This document shows, piece after piece, positions 17,544 to 26,465 of a stretch of DNA of 64,000 nucleotides; the stretch's first letter is position 1; each line of letters opens with the position of its first letter. The notes under the pieces are model-generated. The model made no database searches and was not told the DNA's origin. It was given only the letters and a program-made list of their open reading frames with translations. Source of the stretch: Tritonibacter mobilis (GTDB taxonomy: Bacteria > Pseudomonadota > Alphaproteobacteria > Rhodobacterales > Rhodobacteraceae). The stretch lies in assembly GCF_001681715.1 (NCBI RefSeq), contig NZ_LNWY01000005.1, positions 372,001 through 436,000 of the forward strand, written 5' to 3'. Made by a program: the position numbers and the translations under genes.

Positions 17544-17830
17544 TCTTGAGAGTCCTTCAGTGAGTTGTAGATTGATTCTGCGAGCCCGATGCCGCCAGCT
17601 TCTGCCATTGCGCGTGCCTGCTCATTGACTAGAAGGCCGGCAAACTGGTCTTCACCAGCACCGCCACCAAAGGCTTCAGGCGCTTTGCCGAGGCCAGCGG
17701 CTTTGAGCATTTCAGAAAGAAAGGAGGCTTCGAGATCAATCGCAGCCTGCCGCAAAGCTTGATCTTTTGGATCATTGGCTTGCGGATATGTGACCGCCGT
17801 TACGGGCGTCGAAACATGTGTTACGGGCAT
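17540..17830 (-). CDS. flgJ: FlgJ-like rod-binding protein (no muramidase domain)
   Basis: The 96-residue protein matches the rod-binding N-terminal domain of FlgJ: AAIDLEASFLSEMLKAAGLG followed by the FAGLLVNEQARAMAEAGGIGLAE segment. The peptidoglycan-hydrolase domain of enteric FlgJ is absent, which is normal in alphaproteobacteria, where a separate lytic enzyme cuts the wall. The gene is divergent from fliK across a region with a CtrA-like box. Confidence 0.9.
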   Translation of the reverse strand: MPVTHVSTPVTAVTYPQANDPKDQALRQAAIDLEASFLSEMLKAAGLGKAPEAFGGGAGEDQFAGLLVNEQARAMAEAGGIGLAESIYNSLKDSQE

Positions 17831-17891
17831 TTTGCCTCAGTCCTGATACTGTGTCGAATTCTTCGATATTTTTCAGTTTCGCGAAAAGCGG

Positions 17892-17907
17892 TTAAAAATG
17901 CCGTAAC
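17892..17907 (+). promoter_or_regulatory. CtrA-like box between flgJ and fliK
   Basis: TTAA-N7-GTAAC at 17892-17907 differs by one base from the CtrA consensus TTAA-N7-TTAAC. It is 49 bases upstream of the fliK start and 62 bases upstream of the flgJ start on the other strand, so it could serve either promoter. Confidence 0.5.
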
Positions 17908-17955
17908 CGATTTCATTTATTCAGGATGCACACGAGATAGAACATCCGGTGGATC

Positions 17956-19479
17956 ATGATTACGAAAATCCTTACGACTCAATCAGTTGGTAGTACGCCT
18001 GCTGAGTCGTCAAAGCGAACAGACCCGGCGCGCCGGGGCGGTGATTCATTCGAGTCCGTCCTCGCCCGCAAAGCAAACGAACAAGATCAAAACTCCTCCA
18101 AAGGAAAAATTGAGGCAGAGGCCCCAACTGGTGAAGATGCTAAGTCACAAGAGGTGAATGGTGATCAGCCAGCTGACGGACCAGCACCAGCACCTGAATT
18201 TGAATCAGCACCCGCTTCTGAGGAGACACTCCCCTTTGAGACATCCGATAAAGATGCTGAAGCTGACCCGCTTGTCGCGGGTAACAGCGCGGCCGAAGAG
18301 GGCGAGACCTCCTCAGATGAGGATATGGAGACAGATCCCGAGTTTCACACATCAGAAGAGAGCGACGCTGCTGAAATAGTAGCAGAGGCCGGGGCAGTTG
18401 CAGTACAAGCACCGCTTGCGCAGACATCGACTGTAACTGAAGAATCAGCAGTCGAAACGCCTTCTAAAACAGAAGCTTTGCCTCGCACGGCGCCACAGGC
18501 AGAAGCGAAGTTTGAAGACAGTCAACCCATTGCCACCCGTGCAGGTCTTCTGTCTGAAACACAGGAACGCAATGAAACATCCGTACTTCTGAATGCGCAG
18601 CACAAAGAGGTGCGTCAGCAGCGGGTGATCGGTCCGATGCCACCTGAGACGAAAGGGCAGCCGGTCGTTCAAACTCAAGCTATGACGTCAGCCGAGGCTT
18701 TGAAAACAGCTCCTCCAGTTGAGGTGGGCAAAGACGAAATTCGTGTTCGGGATATGCCTCTGACGGCGGTGCAGGCTCAGGCGGCGACCACAGTTGTGAG
18801 CGCTCGGGCTCAAATAAGCGCAGGCGACACGAGGCAGTTGCATTCGGCTGCAAACGGGACGGCCCAGACCTTGGCAACAGCCCAAGCTCAACTGAGCGAC
18901 ACCGTCCTCAAGTCAAGTTCCGCCGTGGTCACGAGCCTCATGGGCGCAGGCGATGCGGCGAAAGTTGGTGAGGATATCCTGACCCAGCGCGGGGCAGAGA
19001 GCTTTGCTCTGCCACAGCTGTTGGCAGAGGCATCGGTGCGATCAGGTGCGTCTAGCTTTCGTGCTGAAACACCGCGTCGTGTCGCACAACAACTGGCAGA
19101 AGCCGTCGCGACTGGCGGCAAGCGCAACGTGGACGTGACCCTGAACCCGCGTGAGTTGGGGCATGTGAACATGCGCGTGATGACCACCGATGTGGGTGTC
19201 ACGGTCACCATCAATGCGGAACGCCCTGAAACCGAAGATCTGATGCGGCGGCATATTCAGGATTTGGCCCGTGAATTCAAAGAAATGGGCTTTTCTGACA
19301 TCTCTTTCCAGTTTGGTTCTGACGCGCAGGCGGGCCAATCCGAAGATGGTGATGGAAATGGCGGTGCAGGTGGATCGGGTCTTCAGGGTGAAGGCGACGC
19401 TGTCGAGGAGACGCAGTCTGGCCTTCCATTGTCACAACAATTGAACATCGCAGCCGACCGGCTGGATATAAGGATATAA
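17956..19479 (+). CDS. fliK: Flagellar hook-length control protein FliK
   Basis: FliK is the secreted ruler that sets hook length and flips FlhB specificity. The 507-residue protein has a long acidic, low-complexity N-terminal region rich in Ala, Glu, Pro and Thr (about residues 20-300) and the conserved C-terminal domain (about 385-455) with LNPRELGHVNMRV, the core of the FlhB-interacting fold. The tail is Gly/Gln-rich. It is followed after four bases by flgD. Confidence 0.93.
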   Translation: MITKILTTQSVGSTPAESSKRTDPARRGGDSFESVLARKANEQDQNSSKGKIEAEAPTGEDAKSQEVNGDQPADGPAPAPEFESAPASEETLPFETSDKDAEADPLVAGNSAAEEGETSSDEDMETDPEFHTSEESDAAEIVAEAGAVAVQAPLAQTSTVTEESAVETPSKTEALPRTAPQAEAKFEDSQPIATRAGLLSETQERNETSVLLNAQHKEVRQQRVIGPMPPETKGQPVVQTQAMTSAEALKTAPPVEVGKDEIRVRDMPLTAVQAQAATTVVSARAQISAGDTRQLHSAANGTAQTLATAQAQLSDTVLKSSSAVVTSLMGAGDAAKVGEDILTQRGAESFALPQLLAEASVRSGASSFRAETPRRVAQQLAEAVATGGKRNVDVTLNPRELGHVNMRVMTTDVGVTVTINAERPETEDLMRRHIQDLAREFKEMGFSDISFQFGSDAQAGQSEDGDGNGGAGGSGLQGEGDAVEETQSGLPLSQQLNIAADRLDIRI

Positions 19480-19483
19480 GAGC

Positions 19484-20179
19484 ATGACCACTCCAGTTAC
19501 AGGTGCAGGTACCCAGCAAACGGCCACTGGCGGCGCGGCCGCAGGCAAACAATCTGCGACCAGCGCGCTCACATCAGATTTTGAAACGTTCTTACGGCTG
19601 ATGACGACTCAGGCGAAGTATCAGGATCCACTGGAGCCGATGGATTCGTCTGATTATACCGCGCAGCTGGCGCAGTTCTCGTCGGTCGAACAGCAGGTTC
19701 TGACTAATGAAACGCTGACCAGTATGCTGACGGCCCTGTCGCTTTCCAATATGTCTCAATTGACCGGTTGGGTCGGTAAAGAAGTACGTGCGCAAGCCGC
19801 GGCTCACTTTGATGGATCGACTCCTATTTCTGTGGCGCCGAATCCAGCTGCTGTCGCGGATAAGGTGGAAATGGTCATCTATGACGCCGAGGAAAATGAG
19901 GTTGGGCGGGTCGAATTGCCTGTCTCTGCCGAGCCTTACCAGTGGAATGGTAAGGACGGGGAGGGCGAAACCTTGCCCGAGGGTTCTTATACCTTTGTGA
20001 TTGAGAGCTCGTCCAAGGGCGAAGTGATCCTCTCAGAAGTTGCGGAAGTCTATGGCGTTGTTAAGGAAACTCAAAACGTGAATGGTGAAGTGGCCTTGAT
20101 CCTCGAGAGTGGAAGCGCCATTCTCGCCACCTCGGTTACAGCGTTGCGTGACCCGGGTACGCCGTCTGGCAGTTCCTGA
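19484..20179 (+). CDS. flgD: Hook-capping/scaffolding protein FlgD
   Basis: FlgD is the temporary cap needed for hook assembly. The 231-residue protein has the family N-terminal motif FETFLRLMTTQAKYQDPLEP then SSDYTAQLAQFSSVEQQ (about residues 28-70), and a beta-rich FlgD Ig-like domain (about 105-190) with YQWNGKDGEGETLPEGSY. fliK lies just upstream. flgE, the hook gene it serves, is not in this window. Confidence 0.96.
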   Translation: MTTPVTGAGTQQTATGGAAAGKQSATSALTSDFETFLRLMTTQAKYQDPLEPMDSSDYTAQLAQFSSVEQQVLTNETLTSMLTALSLSNMSQLTGWVGKEVRAQAAAHFDGSTPISVAPNPAAVADKVEMVIYDAEENEVGRVELPVSAEPYQWNGKDGEGETLPEGSYTFVIESSSKGEVILSEVAEVYGVVKETQNVNGEVALILESGSAILATSVTALRDPGTPSGSS

Positions 20180-20201
20180 TCCGCAGCATTAACCGGGCCT
20201 C

Positions 20202-21089
20202 ATGATCGCCGGGGCAGGTGGTGATCCGTTCAGCGGAGCGTTCTTGCCTCTATCTGCGCAACACGAGATCCAGACAGCCCTGTTTCGCCATCTGGCGCAG
20301 CAGGGTTGGTCTATGTCTGCCCCTGTTGTGTTGACGGGTGGACGCAGCAACTATGTCTGGCGGTCAGGTGACAGAGTGGTGAAACTCTATCGAGAGGGCT
20401 GTCAGAACCCGCTATTTGCCAACGAGTGGGGACGCGAAAGATCTGTGCTATTGGCACTCAATGGAACCGGTATGGCACCGCGTTATCTGGCGCATGGAAC
20501 GTGGCAGGGGCGGGCATGGCTTATTTATCGTCATGTCGCGGGTTCTCGCTGGCATGAAGATGCGGGTCATGTGGCGCGGCTGTTGGGCATTCTGCATGAC
20601 CAAACGGCGCTTCCGGATCTTCCAGCAGGCCGCAATGGATCTCGTGCGTTGACAGAGCAAACGCGTGAGATTCTTGCGCAGTGCTCTACGGACGCGGGTT
20701 TAGTGTCGATCGCCCCGCGGGGTGTGGTGCCGCCGACATCGCAGGTTTGCCTGATCCATGGCGATCCGGTGCCCGGGAATCTCGTGGCTCATGATGGCAC
20801 TTTGACTTTGATCGACTGGCAATGTCCGCAGCTGGGTGATCCGGCAGAAGATTTGGCAATGTTTCTCTCGCCCGCAATGCAGCACCTTTATCGCGGGCGT
20901 GTGTTGTCATCTGAGGAAGAGATGCAGTTTGGTTTAGCTTATCCGGATCGCAGGGTGGTGGCGCGCTATTATGCGTTGAAACCCTGGTTCCACTGGCGGA
21001 TGGCGGCGTATTGTGCGTGGCGCGGGGATCGGGAGGCGTGTGATCTGGAAGTGGCCGAGCTTCAATCGAGCAGGCTCAGGAGCCCATAG
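20202..21089 (+). CDS. Aminoglycoside-phosphotransferase/choline-kinase-fold protein
   Basis: The 295-residue protein has a kinase-like fold: an N-lobe with GGRSNYVWRSGDRVVKLY, the catalytic loop HGDPVPGN near residues 187-194, and the metal-binding segment LIDWQCPQLGDPAEDLAMFL. The family phosphorylates small alcohols such as choline, thiamine or aminoglycosides; the substrate cannot be told from sequence. It begins 22 bases after flgD but is probably not flagellar. Its 3' end overlaps the convergent oxidoreductase gene by 28 bases. Confidence 0.85.
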   Translation: MIAGAGGDPFSGAFLPLSAQHEIQTALFRHLAQQGWSMSAPVVLTGGRSNYVWRSGDRVVKLYREGCQNPLFANEWGRERSVLLALNGTGMAPRYLAHGTWQGRAWLIYRHVAGSRWHEDAGHVARLLGILHDQTALPDLPAGRNGSRALTEQTREILAQCSTDAGLVSIAPRGVVPPTSQVCLIHGDPVPGNLVAHDGTLTLIDWQCPQLGDPAEDLAMFLSPAMQHLYRGRVLSSEEEMQFGLAYPDRRVVARYYALKPWFHWRMAAYCAWRGDREACDLEVAELQSSRLRSP

Positions 21090-22369
21090 GCAGGCGGCAT
21101 CAGCAGACGTCTGGCGCGCCCCAACGGGAAGCGAGGCAGGCGCTGCAGGACCTTTGAATAGGGCATGTCTGGGGTGTTACCCTGTACGAGCTGTGCCAAA
21201 AGCGCGCCGGAATAGCTACCCATGGCAACACCATTGCCGTGATAGCAAAGCCCCGCGAACAAACCCTGATGGTCTGGAACAGCCCCCACGAAAGGCACGA
21301 GGTTTCGCGAAAGGCAGACCATCCCGGACCAACTATGTGTGGTTTCCACATGCGTCCACTTAGGAAACAGCCCTTCAAAATGGCGACGCAGTAGGGAGCG
21401 AATCTTTTGCTCGGAGCGGGGTGAAGACGTCAGCCCTCCGCGCATCCCGAACAGAAATCGCCCATCCGGCATCAGGCGAAAATAATGCAGCATATGGCGA
21501 GTGTCGTAGGCCATCTGCGCTGATGTCCAACCCTGCATCGCCCGTTCGTCCGGTGTGATGGGCCGCGTGACCATCACTGTGGACTGTGCTGGCATGTAGC
21601 GACCTGCAAGCCAATCGGGCAGGTTTTCGCTTGAATATCCGTTGGTTGCGATGACCATCTGTGCAGCGCGCAACTGACCTTTAGGCGTGACAGCGTGCCA
21701 ATGTTTGCCGTCTTGGTGTAGGCGGAGCGCGGGGCTGTTTTGATAGAGATCTGCACCTGCTGATTGCGCAGCATCTGCCAAACCAAAGAGATATTTACGT
21801 GGATTGAGCGCAAAACCCACAGGGGTGGTGAGCGCGCCGTGAAAGTTTCCGCCCAGACCCTGGGCAGCCAGTTGAGGGGCGTCGATGAACTCCGATCGCG
21901 TGTCTGCGGCCTCTCGCATCAGAGCGGTGCGGGCCTTGGCGGAATGCGCCATGACGGTTTCGCCCTGTGAATGTGTATCCGCATCAATCCCGTGGCGGGC
22001 GATCAACTGTTCTACCAAGTGGACGGCGGCCTCCTCGCCCGCCTGATAAACCTGTGTTTCCTGGCTGCCGTGCAGGCGCGACATGGCGCGCGCGCCAAGC
22101 TTTGCGCCGCCGAGGCAGCAAAATCCGCCATTGCGCCCTGATGCGCCCCAACCGGGTGTTTCGGCTTCCAGCACTGCAACCTTTAGCCCCGCCTCCGACA
22201 TATGCAGTGCGGCCGAAAGCCCGGTGAAACCGCCACCGATGATCGCCACATCAACGGTCTGATCCCCCTGAAGCTCCGGCCAGATGGGCGCAGGGCAGGT
22301 CTCATCCCACCAGCAGTTGCTGCGTGGACTTGCCCCATAGGCGTAGTCGGAAAAGATGCGGCGCATCAT
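21062..22369 (-). CDS. FAD-dependent amine oxidoreductase, PuuB/OrdL type
   Basis: The 435-residue protein has an N-terminal dinucleotide-binding motif IIGGGFTGLSAALHM (about residues 43-57) followed by LEAETPGWGASGRNGGF, the pattern of the glycine/D-amino-acid-oxidase superfamily that includes gamma-glutamylputrescine oxidase PuuB. Its ATG overlaps the last permease gene (22366-22369), so it is the final gene of a polyamine ABC operon. That suggests oxidation of imported putrescine or a derivative. No gamma-glutamylputrescine synthetase gene is in the window, so the exact substrate is open. Confidence 0.88.
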   Translation of the reverse strand: MMRRIFSDYAYGASPRSNCWWDETCPAPIWPELQGDQTVDVAIIGGGFTGLSAALHMSEAGLKVAVLEAETPGWGASGRNGGFCCLGGAKLGARAMSRLHGSQETQVYQAGEEAAVHLVEQLIARHGIDADTHSQGETVMAHSAKARTALMREAADTRSEFIDAPQLAAQGLGGNFHGALTTPVGFALNPRKYLFGLADAAQSAGADLYQNSPALRLHQDGKHWHAVTPKGQLRAAQMVIATNGYSSENLPDWLAGRYMPAQSTVMVTRPITPDERAMQGWTSAQMAYDTRHMLHYFRLMPDGRFLFGMRGGLTSSPRSEQKIRSLLRRHFEGLFPKWTHVETTHSWSGMVCLSRNLVPFVGAVPDHQGLFAGLCYHGNGVAMGSYSGALLAQLVQGNTPDMPYSKVLQRLPRFPLGRARRLLMPPAYGLLSLLD

Positions 22370-23184
22370 GCGGTACGCACCGCTTCCTGTTCTTCGCGCC
22401 GCTGCTTTACCAAGGCTCGTTTGCTAATGAGCGATGCGCTGATCACGCCGACAGTGACGATGCCGATCATAATGGTCGAGAGCGCATTGATCTCAGGGCT
22501 GACACCGAGCCGCACGGCCGAGAAGATCTTGATCGGCAGGGTCGTGGCAGCCGGGCCGGTTGTGAAAGAAGCGATCACCAGATCATCAAGCGACAGGGTG
22601 AAGGCCAAAAGCCAGCCGGAGACCACGGCAGGCGCGATAATTGGCAGCGTGACCAAGCGGAATGCTTGTGCTTGAGAGCACCCGAGATCCAGCGCCGCCT
22701 CTTCCAGCGAACGATCAAATGTCGCAAGCCGTGAAGAGACCACAACGGAAACGTAACACATGGCAAACGTGGTATGTGCCAGCACAATCGTCAGCACGCC
22801 GCGGTCCAAGCCGATGCCGATGAACAGCAGCAAGAGCGACAGGCCGGTGATCACCTCAGGCATGACCAAAGGCGCGTAGATCATGCCGGAAAACAACGTC
22901 CGGCCCATAAAGCGCCCGCCGCGTACCATGACGTAGGCCGCCATGGTTCCAAGCACGGTCGCGATGGTTGAAGAGAATACTGCAACCTTTACGGTAACCC
23001 ATGCGGCTTGAAGCATGGCCTCGTTCTGCATCAACTCGCCGTACCATTTGGTCGAAAAGCCTGCCCAGACCGTCACCAGTTTGCTTTCATTGAAGGAAAA
23101 CAGGATCAGGATCAGCATCGGAATATAGAGGAAGGCAAAGCCAAGCGTCAGCGAGACCACATTGAATGCGCTCAGACGTTTCAT
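22366..23184 (-). CDS. Putrescine ABC transporter permease, PotI/PotC type
   Basis: The 272-residue inner-membrane permease has about six membrane segments and the EAA-type loop EEAALDLGCSQAQAFRLVTLP that docks the ATPase. I chose the ATG at 23184 because it overlaps the stop of the other permease (ATGA); 43 codons upstream of it are open but lie inside that gene. It pairs with the 23181-24062 permease, the ATPase and the PotF-like binding protein in the same operon. Confidence 0.93.
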   Translation of the reverse strand: MKRLSAFNVVSLTLGFAFLYIPMLILILFSFNESKLVTVWAGFSTKWYGELMQNEAMLQAAWVTVKVAVFSSTIATVLGTMAAYVMVRGGRFMGRTLFSGMIYAPLVMPEVITGLSLLLLFIGIGLDRGVLTIVLAHTTFAMCYVSVVVSSRLATFDRSLEEAALDLGCSQAQAFRLVTLPIIAPAVVSGWLLAFTLSLDDLVIASFTTGPAATTLPIKIFSAVRLGVSPEINALSTIMIGIVTVGVISASLISKRALVKQRREEQEAVRTA

Positions 23185-24062
23185 GCGTCGCCCTCCTGTT
23201 CTTTTTGCTGATTGCGTTGGAACAAAACGATCGGCACCACGAGGATCAACAGCAGGATCACTGCAACCGCGCTCGCCACCGGCCAGTCGCGATTGGAGAA
23301 GAACTCCTCCCACAGCACTTTGCCGATCATCAGCGTGTCAGAACCGCCGAGCAACGAAGGGATCACAAATTCGCCCATTGCCGGGATAAAGACGAGGAAA
23401 CAGCCTGCGATGATGCCCCCTTTGGACAGGGGTATGGTCACCAGCCAGAACGCCGATAGGCGCGAACAGCCCAAGTCCTCGGCCGCCTCGATCAAGCTGT
23501 CGTCCATCCGCTCCAGCGCCGCATAGATCGGCAGAATCATAAACGGCAGATAGGTGTAGACGATGCCGATATAGACGGCGGTGGTGGTGTTCAGGATCTG
23601 CAGCGGTTCGGATACAAGGCCTGTCCACATCAGGAACTGATTGAGGAAGCCTTCGTTCGACAGGATGCCCTTCCACGCATAGACTCGGATCAGGAATGAG
23701 GTCCAGAACGGCAGAATCACCAACATCATCAGCGTCGGTCGCCATTCTTCGGGCGCGCGCGCCATGCCATAGGCGATGGGATAGCCCACGATCAGCGTCA
23801 GCAGGGTCGATGTCAGCGCGATCTGAAGGCTACTGAGATAGGCTTTCCAGTAGAGATCGTCCTCGATGAGCCATGTAAAGTTTTCAAAATCCAGCTCTGC
23901 GAAGAACGCGCGAATGCCCTCAGCCCACTCGAACTGTGGGACATAGGGGGGGCGCGCGATAGCCGCATCCGAGAGCGAGATTTTAAGGACGATGATGAAT
24001 GGCACCAAAAACAGTGCCAAGAGCCAGACGTAGGGAACAGCGATCAGAAAAAAACGGCGCAT
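23181..24062 (-). CDS. Putrescine ABC transporter permease, PotH/PotB type
   Basis: The 293-residue permease has six membrane segments. The periplasmic region after the first includes FAELDFENFTWLIEDDLYWK, a pattern typical of PotH proteins, and the EAA loop is IEAAEDLGCSRLSAFWLVTIP. The start is an ATG at 24062 whose A is shared with the ATPase stop (TGATG); a GTG one codon upstream is possible. It belongs to the same operon as the neighbouring ATPase and second permease. Confidence 0.93.
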   Translation of the reverse strand: MRRFFLIAVPYVWLLALFLVPFIIVLKISLSDAAIARPPYVPQFEWAEGIRAFFAELDFENFTWLIEDDLYWKAYLSSLQIALTSTLLTLIVGYPIAYGMARAPEEWRPTLMMLVILPFWTSFLIRVYAWKGILSNEGFLNQFLMWTGLVSEPLQILNTTTAVYIGIVYTYLPFMILPIYAALERMDDSLIEAAEDLGCSRLSAFWLVTIPLSKGGIIAGCFLVFIPAMGEFVIPSLLGGSDTLMIGKVLWEEFFSNRDWPVASAVAVILLLILVVPIVLFQRNQQKEQEGDA

Positions 24063-25201
24063 CACTCACCCAGCAAGACGCCGCCGGTGGCTGTCCAGGA
24101 CAGCCAGACGGTGTCTTCCCATGTGTAGGCACGACGCGAAATGCGGCGAGTGTTGGCGGTTTGTGCCTTGATCACATCGCCGGTGGGCAGTTCGACGTGG
24201 TAGGTCGAGAGGTTGCCGAGATAGGCAATATCCAAGACCTTGCCCTGCACGGCATTGTCGGCGCTTTCGGGTTTGTCGGCGCTGATGGTGACTTTCTCCG
24301 GGCGGATCGCCAGATGTGCAATTTGGCCATCAGAGATTGTGTTGGGTGATTTTACGACCAAAGGTGCGGCACCCTCGCGCCAGTGCAGCGCATATACGCC
24401 TTCGCCAGTTGCGGTAACTGTGCCCTCGATCAGATTAACGTCACCAATGAAATCAGCGACATAGACGGAATTTGGTGCCTCGTAGATATCTGCAGGTGTG
24501 GCGACTTGCATTACCTTGCCATTGTCCATCACCGCGACCCGGCTCGCCACTGTCATGGCTTCTTCCTGATCGTGGGTGACGATCACAAAGGTGGTGCCGG
24601 TCTTTTCCTGAATGTCCATCAGTTCGAACTGGGTTTCTTCGCGCAGTTTCTTATCGAGTGCGCCGAGCGGCTCATCCAAGAGCAACAGTTTGGGTGCTTT
24701 TGCGAGACTGCGAGCCAGTGCCACCCGTTGGCGTTGTCCGCCGGAAATCTGATGCGGTTTGCGACGGGCGAATTTTTCCAGCCGGGTCAGGCGCAGCATC
24801 TCTTCGACGCGGGCGTTGATGTCATTGCGAGGCAGGCCTTCGCGTTTCAGGCCAAAGGCGATGTTTTCCCAGACACTAAGGTGAGGAAACAGCGCGTAGG
24901 ACTGGAACATCATGTTCACAGCGCGCTGGTTTGGGGGAACGGGTGCGATATCTTGCCCGGCAAGGAAGATCTTGCCTTCTGTTGGGGCTTCAAAGCCTGC
25001 AAGCATCCGCATCATAGTGGTTTTTCCACAGCCGGACGGACCCAAAAGCGCAAAGAACTCGCGCTCAAAAATGTCAATGGTCAGGTCGTCGATTGCAGTG
25101 AAATCGCCAAAGCGTTTGGTCACATTCTGGAATTGGATCAGCGGCTTAGCCTGCGGATCGGTCCAGGGTTCAAATACCGGTATTGCCAAGTCTGCCCCCA
25201 T
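24062..25201 (-). CDS. Putrescine ABC transporter ATP-binding protein, PotG/PotA type
   Basis: The 379-residue protein has Walker A GPSGCGKTT, the Q-loop MMFQSYALFPHLSVWENI, signature ISGGQRQRVALARSLA, Walker B LLLLDEPLGALD and the switch His in VTHDQEEAMT. A C-terminal TOBE-type regulatory domain follows (about residues 290-375). It powers the adjacent permease pair. The gene is separated from the upstream binding-protein gene by 88 bases that hold a hairpin, while the downstream genes overlap. Confidence 0.95.
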   Translation of the reverse strand: MGADLAIPVFEPWTDPQAKPLIQFQNVTKRFGDFTAIDDLTIDIFEREFFALLGPSGCGKTTMMRMLAGFEAPTEGKIFLAGQDIAPVPPNQRAVNMMFQSYALFPHLSVWENIAFGLKREGLPRNDINARVEEMLRLTRLEKFARRKPHQISGGQRQRVALARSLAKAPKLLLLDEPLGALDKKLREETQFELMDIQEKTGTTFVIVTHDQEEAMTVASRVAVMDNGKVMQVATPADIYEAPNSVYVADFIGDVNLIEGTVTATGEGVYALHWREGAAPLVVKSPNTISDGQIAHLAIRPEKVTISADKPESADNAVQGKVLDIAYLGNLSTYHVELPTGDVIKAQTANTRRISRRAYTWEDTVWLSWTATGGVLLGE

Positions 25202-25242
25202 GCGGGCGGCCTAAAGCCTGCCCGTCGTCTTCTGTCAGTCGG

Positions 25243-25268
25243 GGCAGGGCGCTTGTGTACGCCCTGCC
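25243..25268 (-). terminator. Intra-operon stem-loop after the PotF-like gene
   Basis: GGCAGGGCG (25243-25251) pairs perfectly with CGCCCTGCC (25260-25268) around an eight-base loop, with no T-run after it. Such hairpins after a binding-protein gene commonly protect the upstream transcript and reduce read-through, keeping the binding protein in excess over the membrane subunits. Confidence 0.6.
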
Positions 25269-25289
25269 GGAGGTTCGGTCTGATGGGTC

Positions 25290-26378
25290 TCAGGTGCCGG
25301 ATTTCACACGGGTCCACAGGCGTGTCACCACGCGCTGTACTTTCTGCGGATATGGACCTTTGATGTATGTGTTTTCCATCGCCGCGGCAGAGGGGTAGAT
25401 CGCCGGATCACCGATCACGTCTTCGGCCAGAAACTCTTGCGAGGCTTTGTTGCCATTGGCGTAATACACATAGTTCGATGCGGCGGCCATATTCTGAGCG
25501 TCGAGGATGAAGTTCAGGAATTTATGTGCGCCCTCCGGGTTGGGTGCGTCCGTGGGAATGGCCATCTGATCGAACCACATCAACGCACCTTCAGATGGGG
25601 CGTTGTAAGCGATTTCCACACCGTTATCAGCCTCGGCTGCGCGGTCGCGGGCTTGCAAAATATCACCGGACCAGCCGAAGGCGACGCAAATGTCGCCATT
25701 CGCGAGCGCATTGATATACTCAGAAGAGTGGAATTTCTGCACATAGGGGCGCACGGCTTCCAGCACGCCCGCTGCCTGCTCCAGATCGTCTTTTTCGTGG
25801 CTGTTGGGGTCTAGCCCGAGATAGGTCAATGCGGCAGGGATCAACTCATCCGGGGCATCAAGGAAATGCACGCCGCATTCGGACAGCTTTTCCATGTTGG
25901 CGGGGTCGAAGACCAGCGAGAGACTGTCGATCGGAGCATCTTCGCCAAGGGCCTCGGTCACTTTGCCGAGATTGGTCCCCATGCCTGTGGTGCCCCACAT
26001 GTAGTTGATCGAATAATCGTTGTTGGGGTCAAAACGCGCGGTGCGATCCTGAATGACGTCCCAGACATTGCCGTAGTTTGACAGCTTATCCTTGTCGATT
26101 TTCTGGAACACACCCGCTTGGATCTGGCGCTGCAGGAATGAGCCGGTAGGCACCACCACGTCATATCCAGAACCACCAGCGAGCATCTTGGTCTCAAGCA
26201 GCTCATTGGAATCGAAAACGTCATAGATCAGGTCAATGCCGGTCTCTTCTTCGAACTTCGCCAACAGCGATTCGTCGATGTAGTCGGACCAGTTGTAGAC
26301 GCGCACTTGCTCAGCCGAAGCGGCGGCTGCGACGCTGAGTGCGATGGCGGACACGATGGTGGCCGTTGTGATTTTCAT
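25290..26378 (-). CDS. potF: Periplasmic putrescine-binding protein, PotF type
   Basis: The 362-residue precursor starts at the ATG at 26378, which is followed directly by a signal peptide (MKITTATIVSAIALSVAAAASA). The mature protein opens with VRVYNWSDYIDESLLAKFEE, closely matching PotF/PotD-type binding proteins, and has YDVVVPTGSFLQRQI further in. It delivers putrescine or a related polyamine to the permease genes downstream. As first gene of the operon it is divergent from a GntR regulator. Confidence 0.93.
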   Translation of the reverse strand: MKITTATIVSAIALSVAAAASAEQVRVYNWSDYIDESLLAKFEEETGIDLIYDVFDSNELLETKMLAGGSGYDVVVPTGSFLQRQIQAGVFQKIDKDKLSNYGNVWDVIQDRTARFDPNNDYSINYMWGTTGMGTNLGKVTEALGEDAPIDSLSLVFDPANMEKLSECGVHFLDAPDELIPAALTYLGLDPNSHEKDDLEQAAGVLEAVRPYVQKFHSSEYINALANGDICVAFGWSGDILQARDRAAEADNGVEIAYNAPSEGALMWFDQMAIPTDAPNPEGAHKFLNFILDAQNMAAASNYVYYANGNKASQEFLAEDVIGDPAIYPSAAAMENTYIKGPYPQKVQRVVTRLWTRVKSGT

Positions 26379-26428
26379 GAGAATCTCCCCTGTGCATACC
26401 GGCGTCTTTTCCGTCCGGCTGTGGGCTA

Positions 26429-26437
26429 TTTTGATCA
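26429..26437. promoter_or_regulatory. Candidate GntR operator half (copy 1)
   Basis: TTTTGATCA, part of TTTTGATCAAG containing the palindrome TTGATCAA, lies in the divergent gap between the PotF-like gene and the GntR gene. The same nine bases recur upstream of the aminotransferase gene at 27231. Confidence 0.35.
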
Positions 26438-26465
26438 AGTTTTGCCTCATCCGGCAAGACACTTT

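Noticed and set aside
24383-25363. A 326-codon plus-strand frame
   Set aside because: Antisense to the first polyamine ATPase, which is a certain gene.
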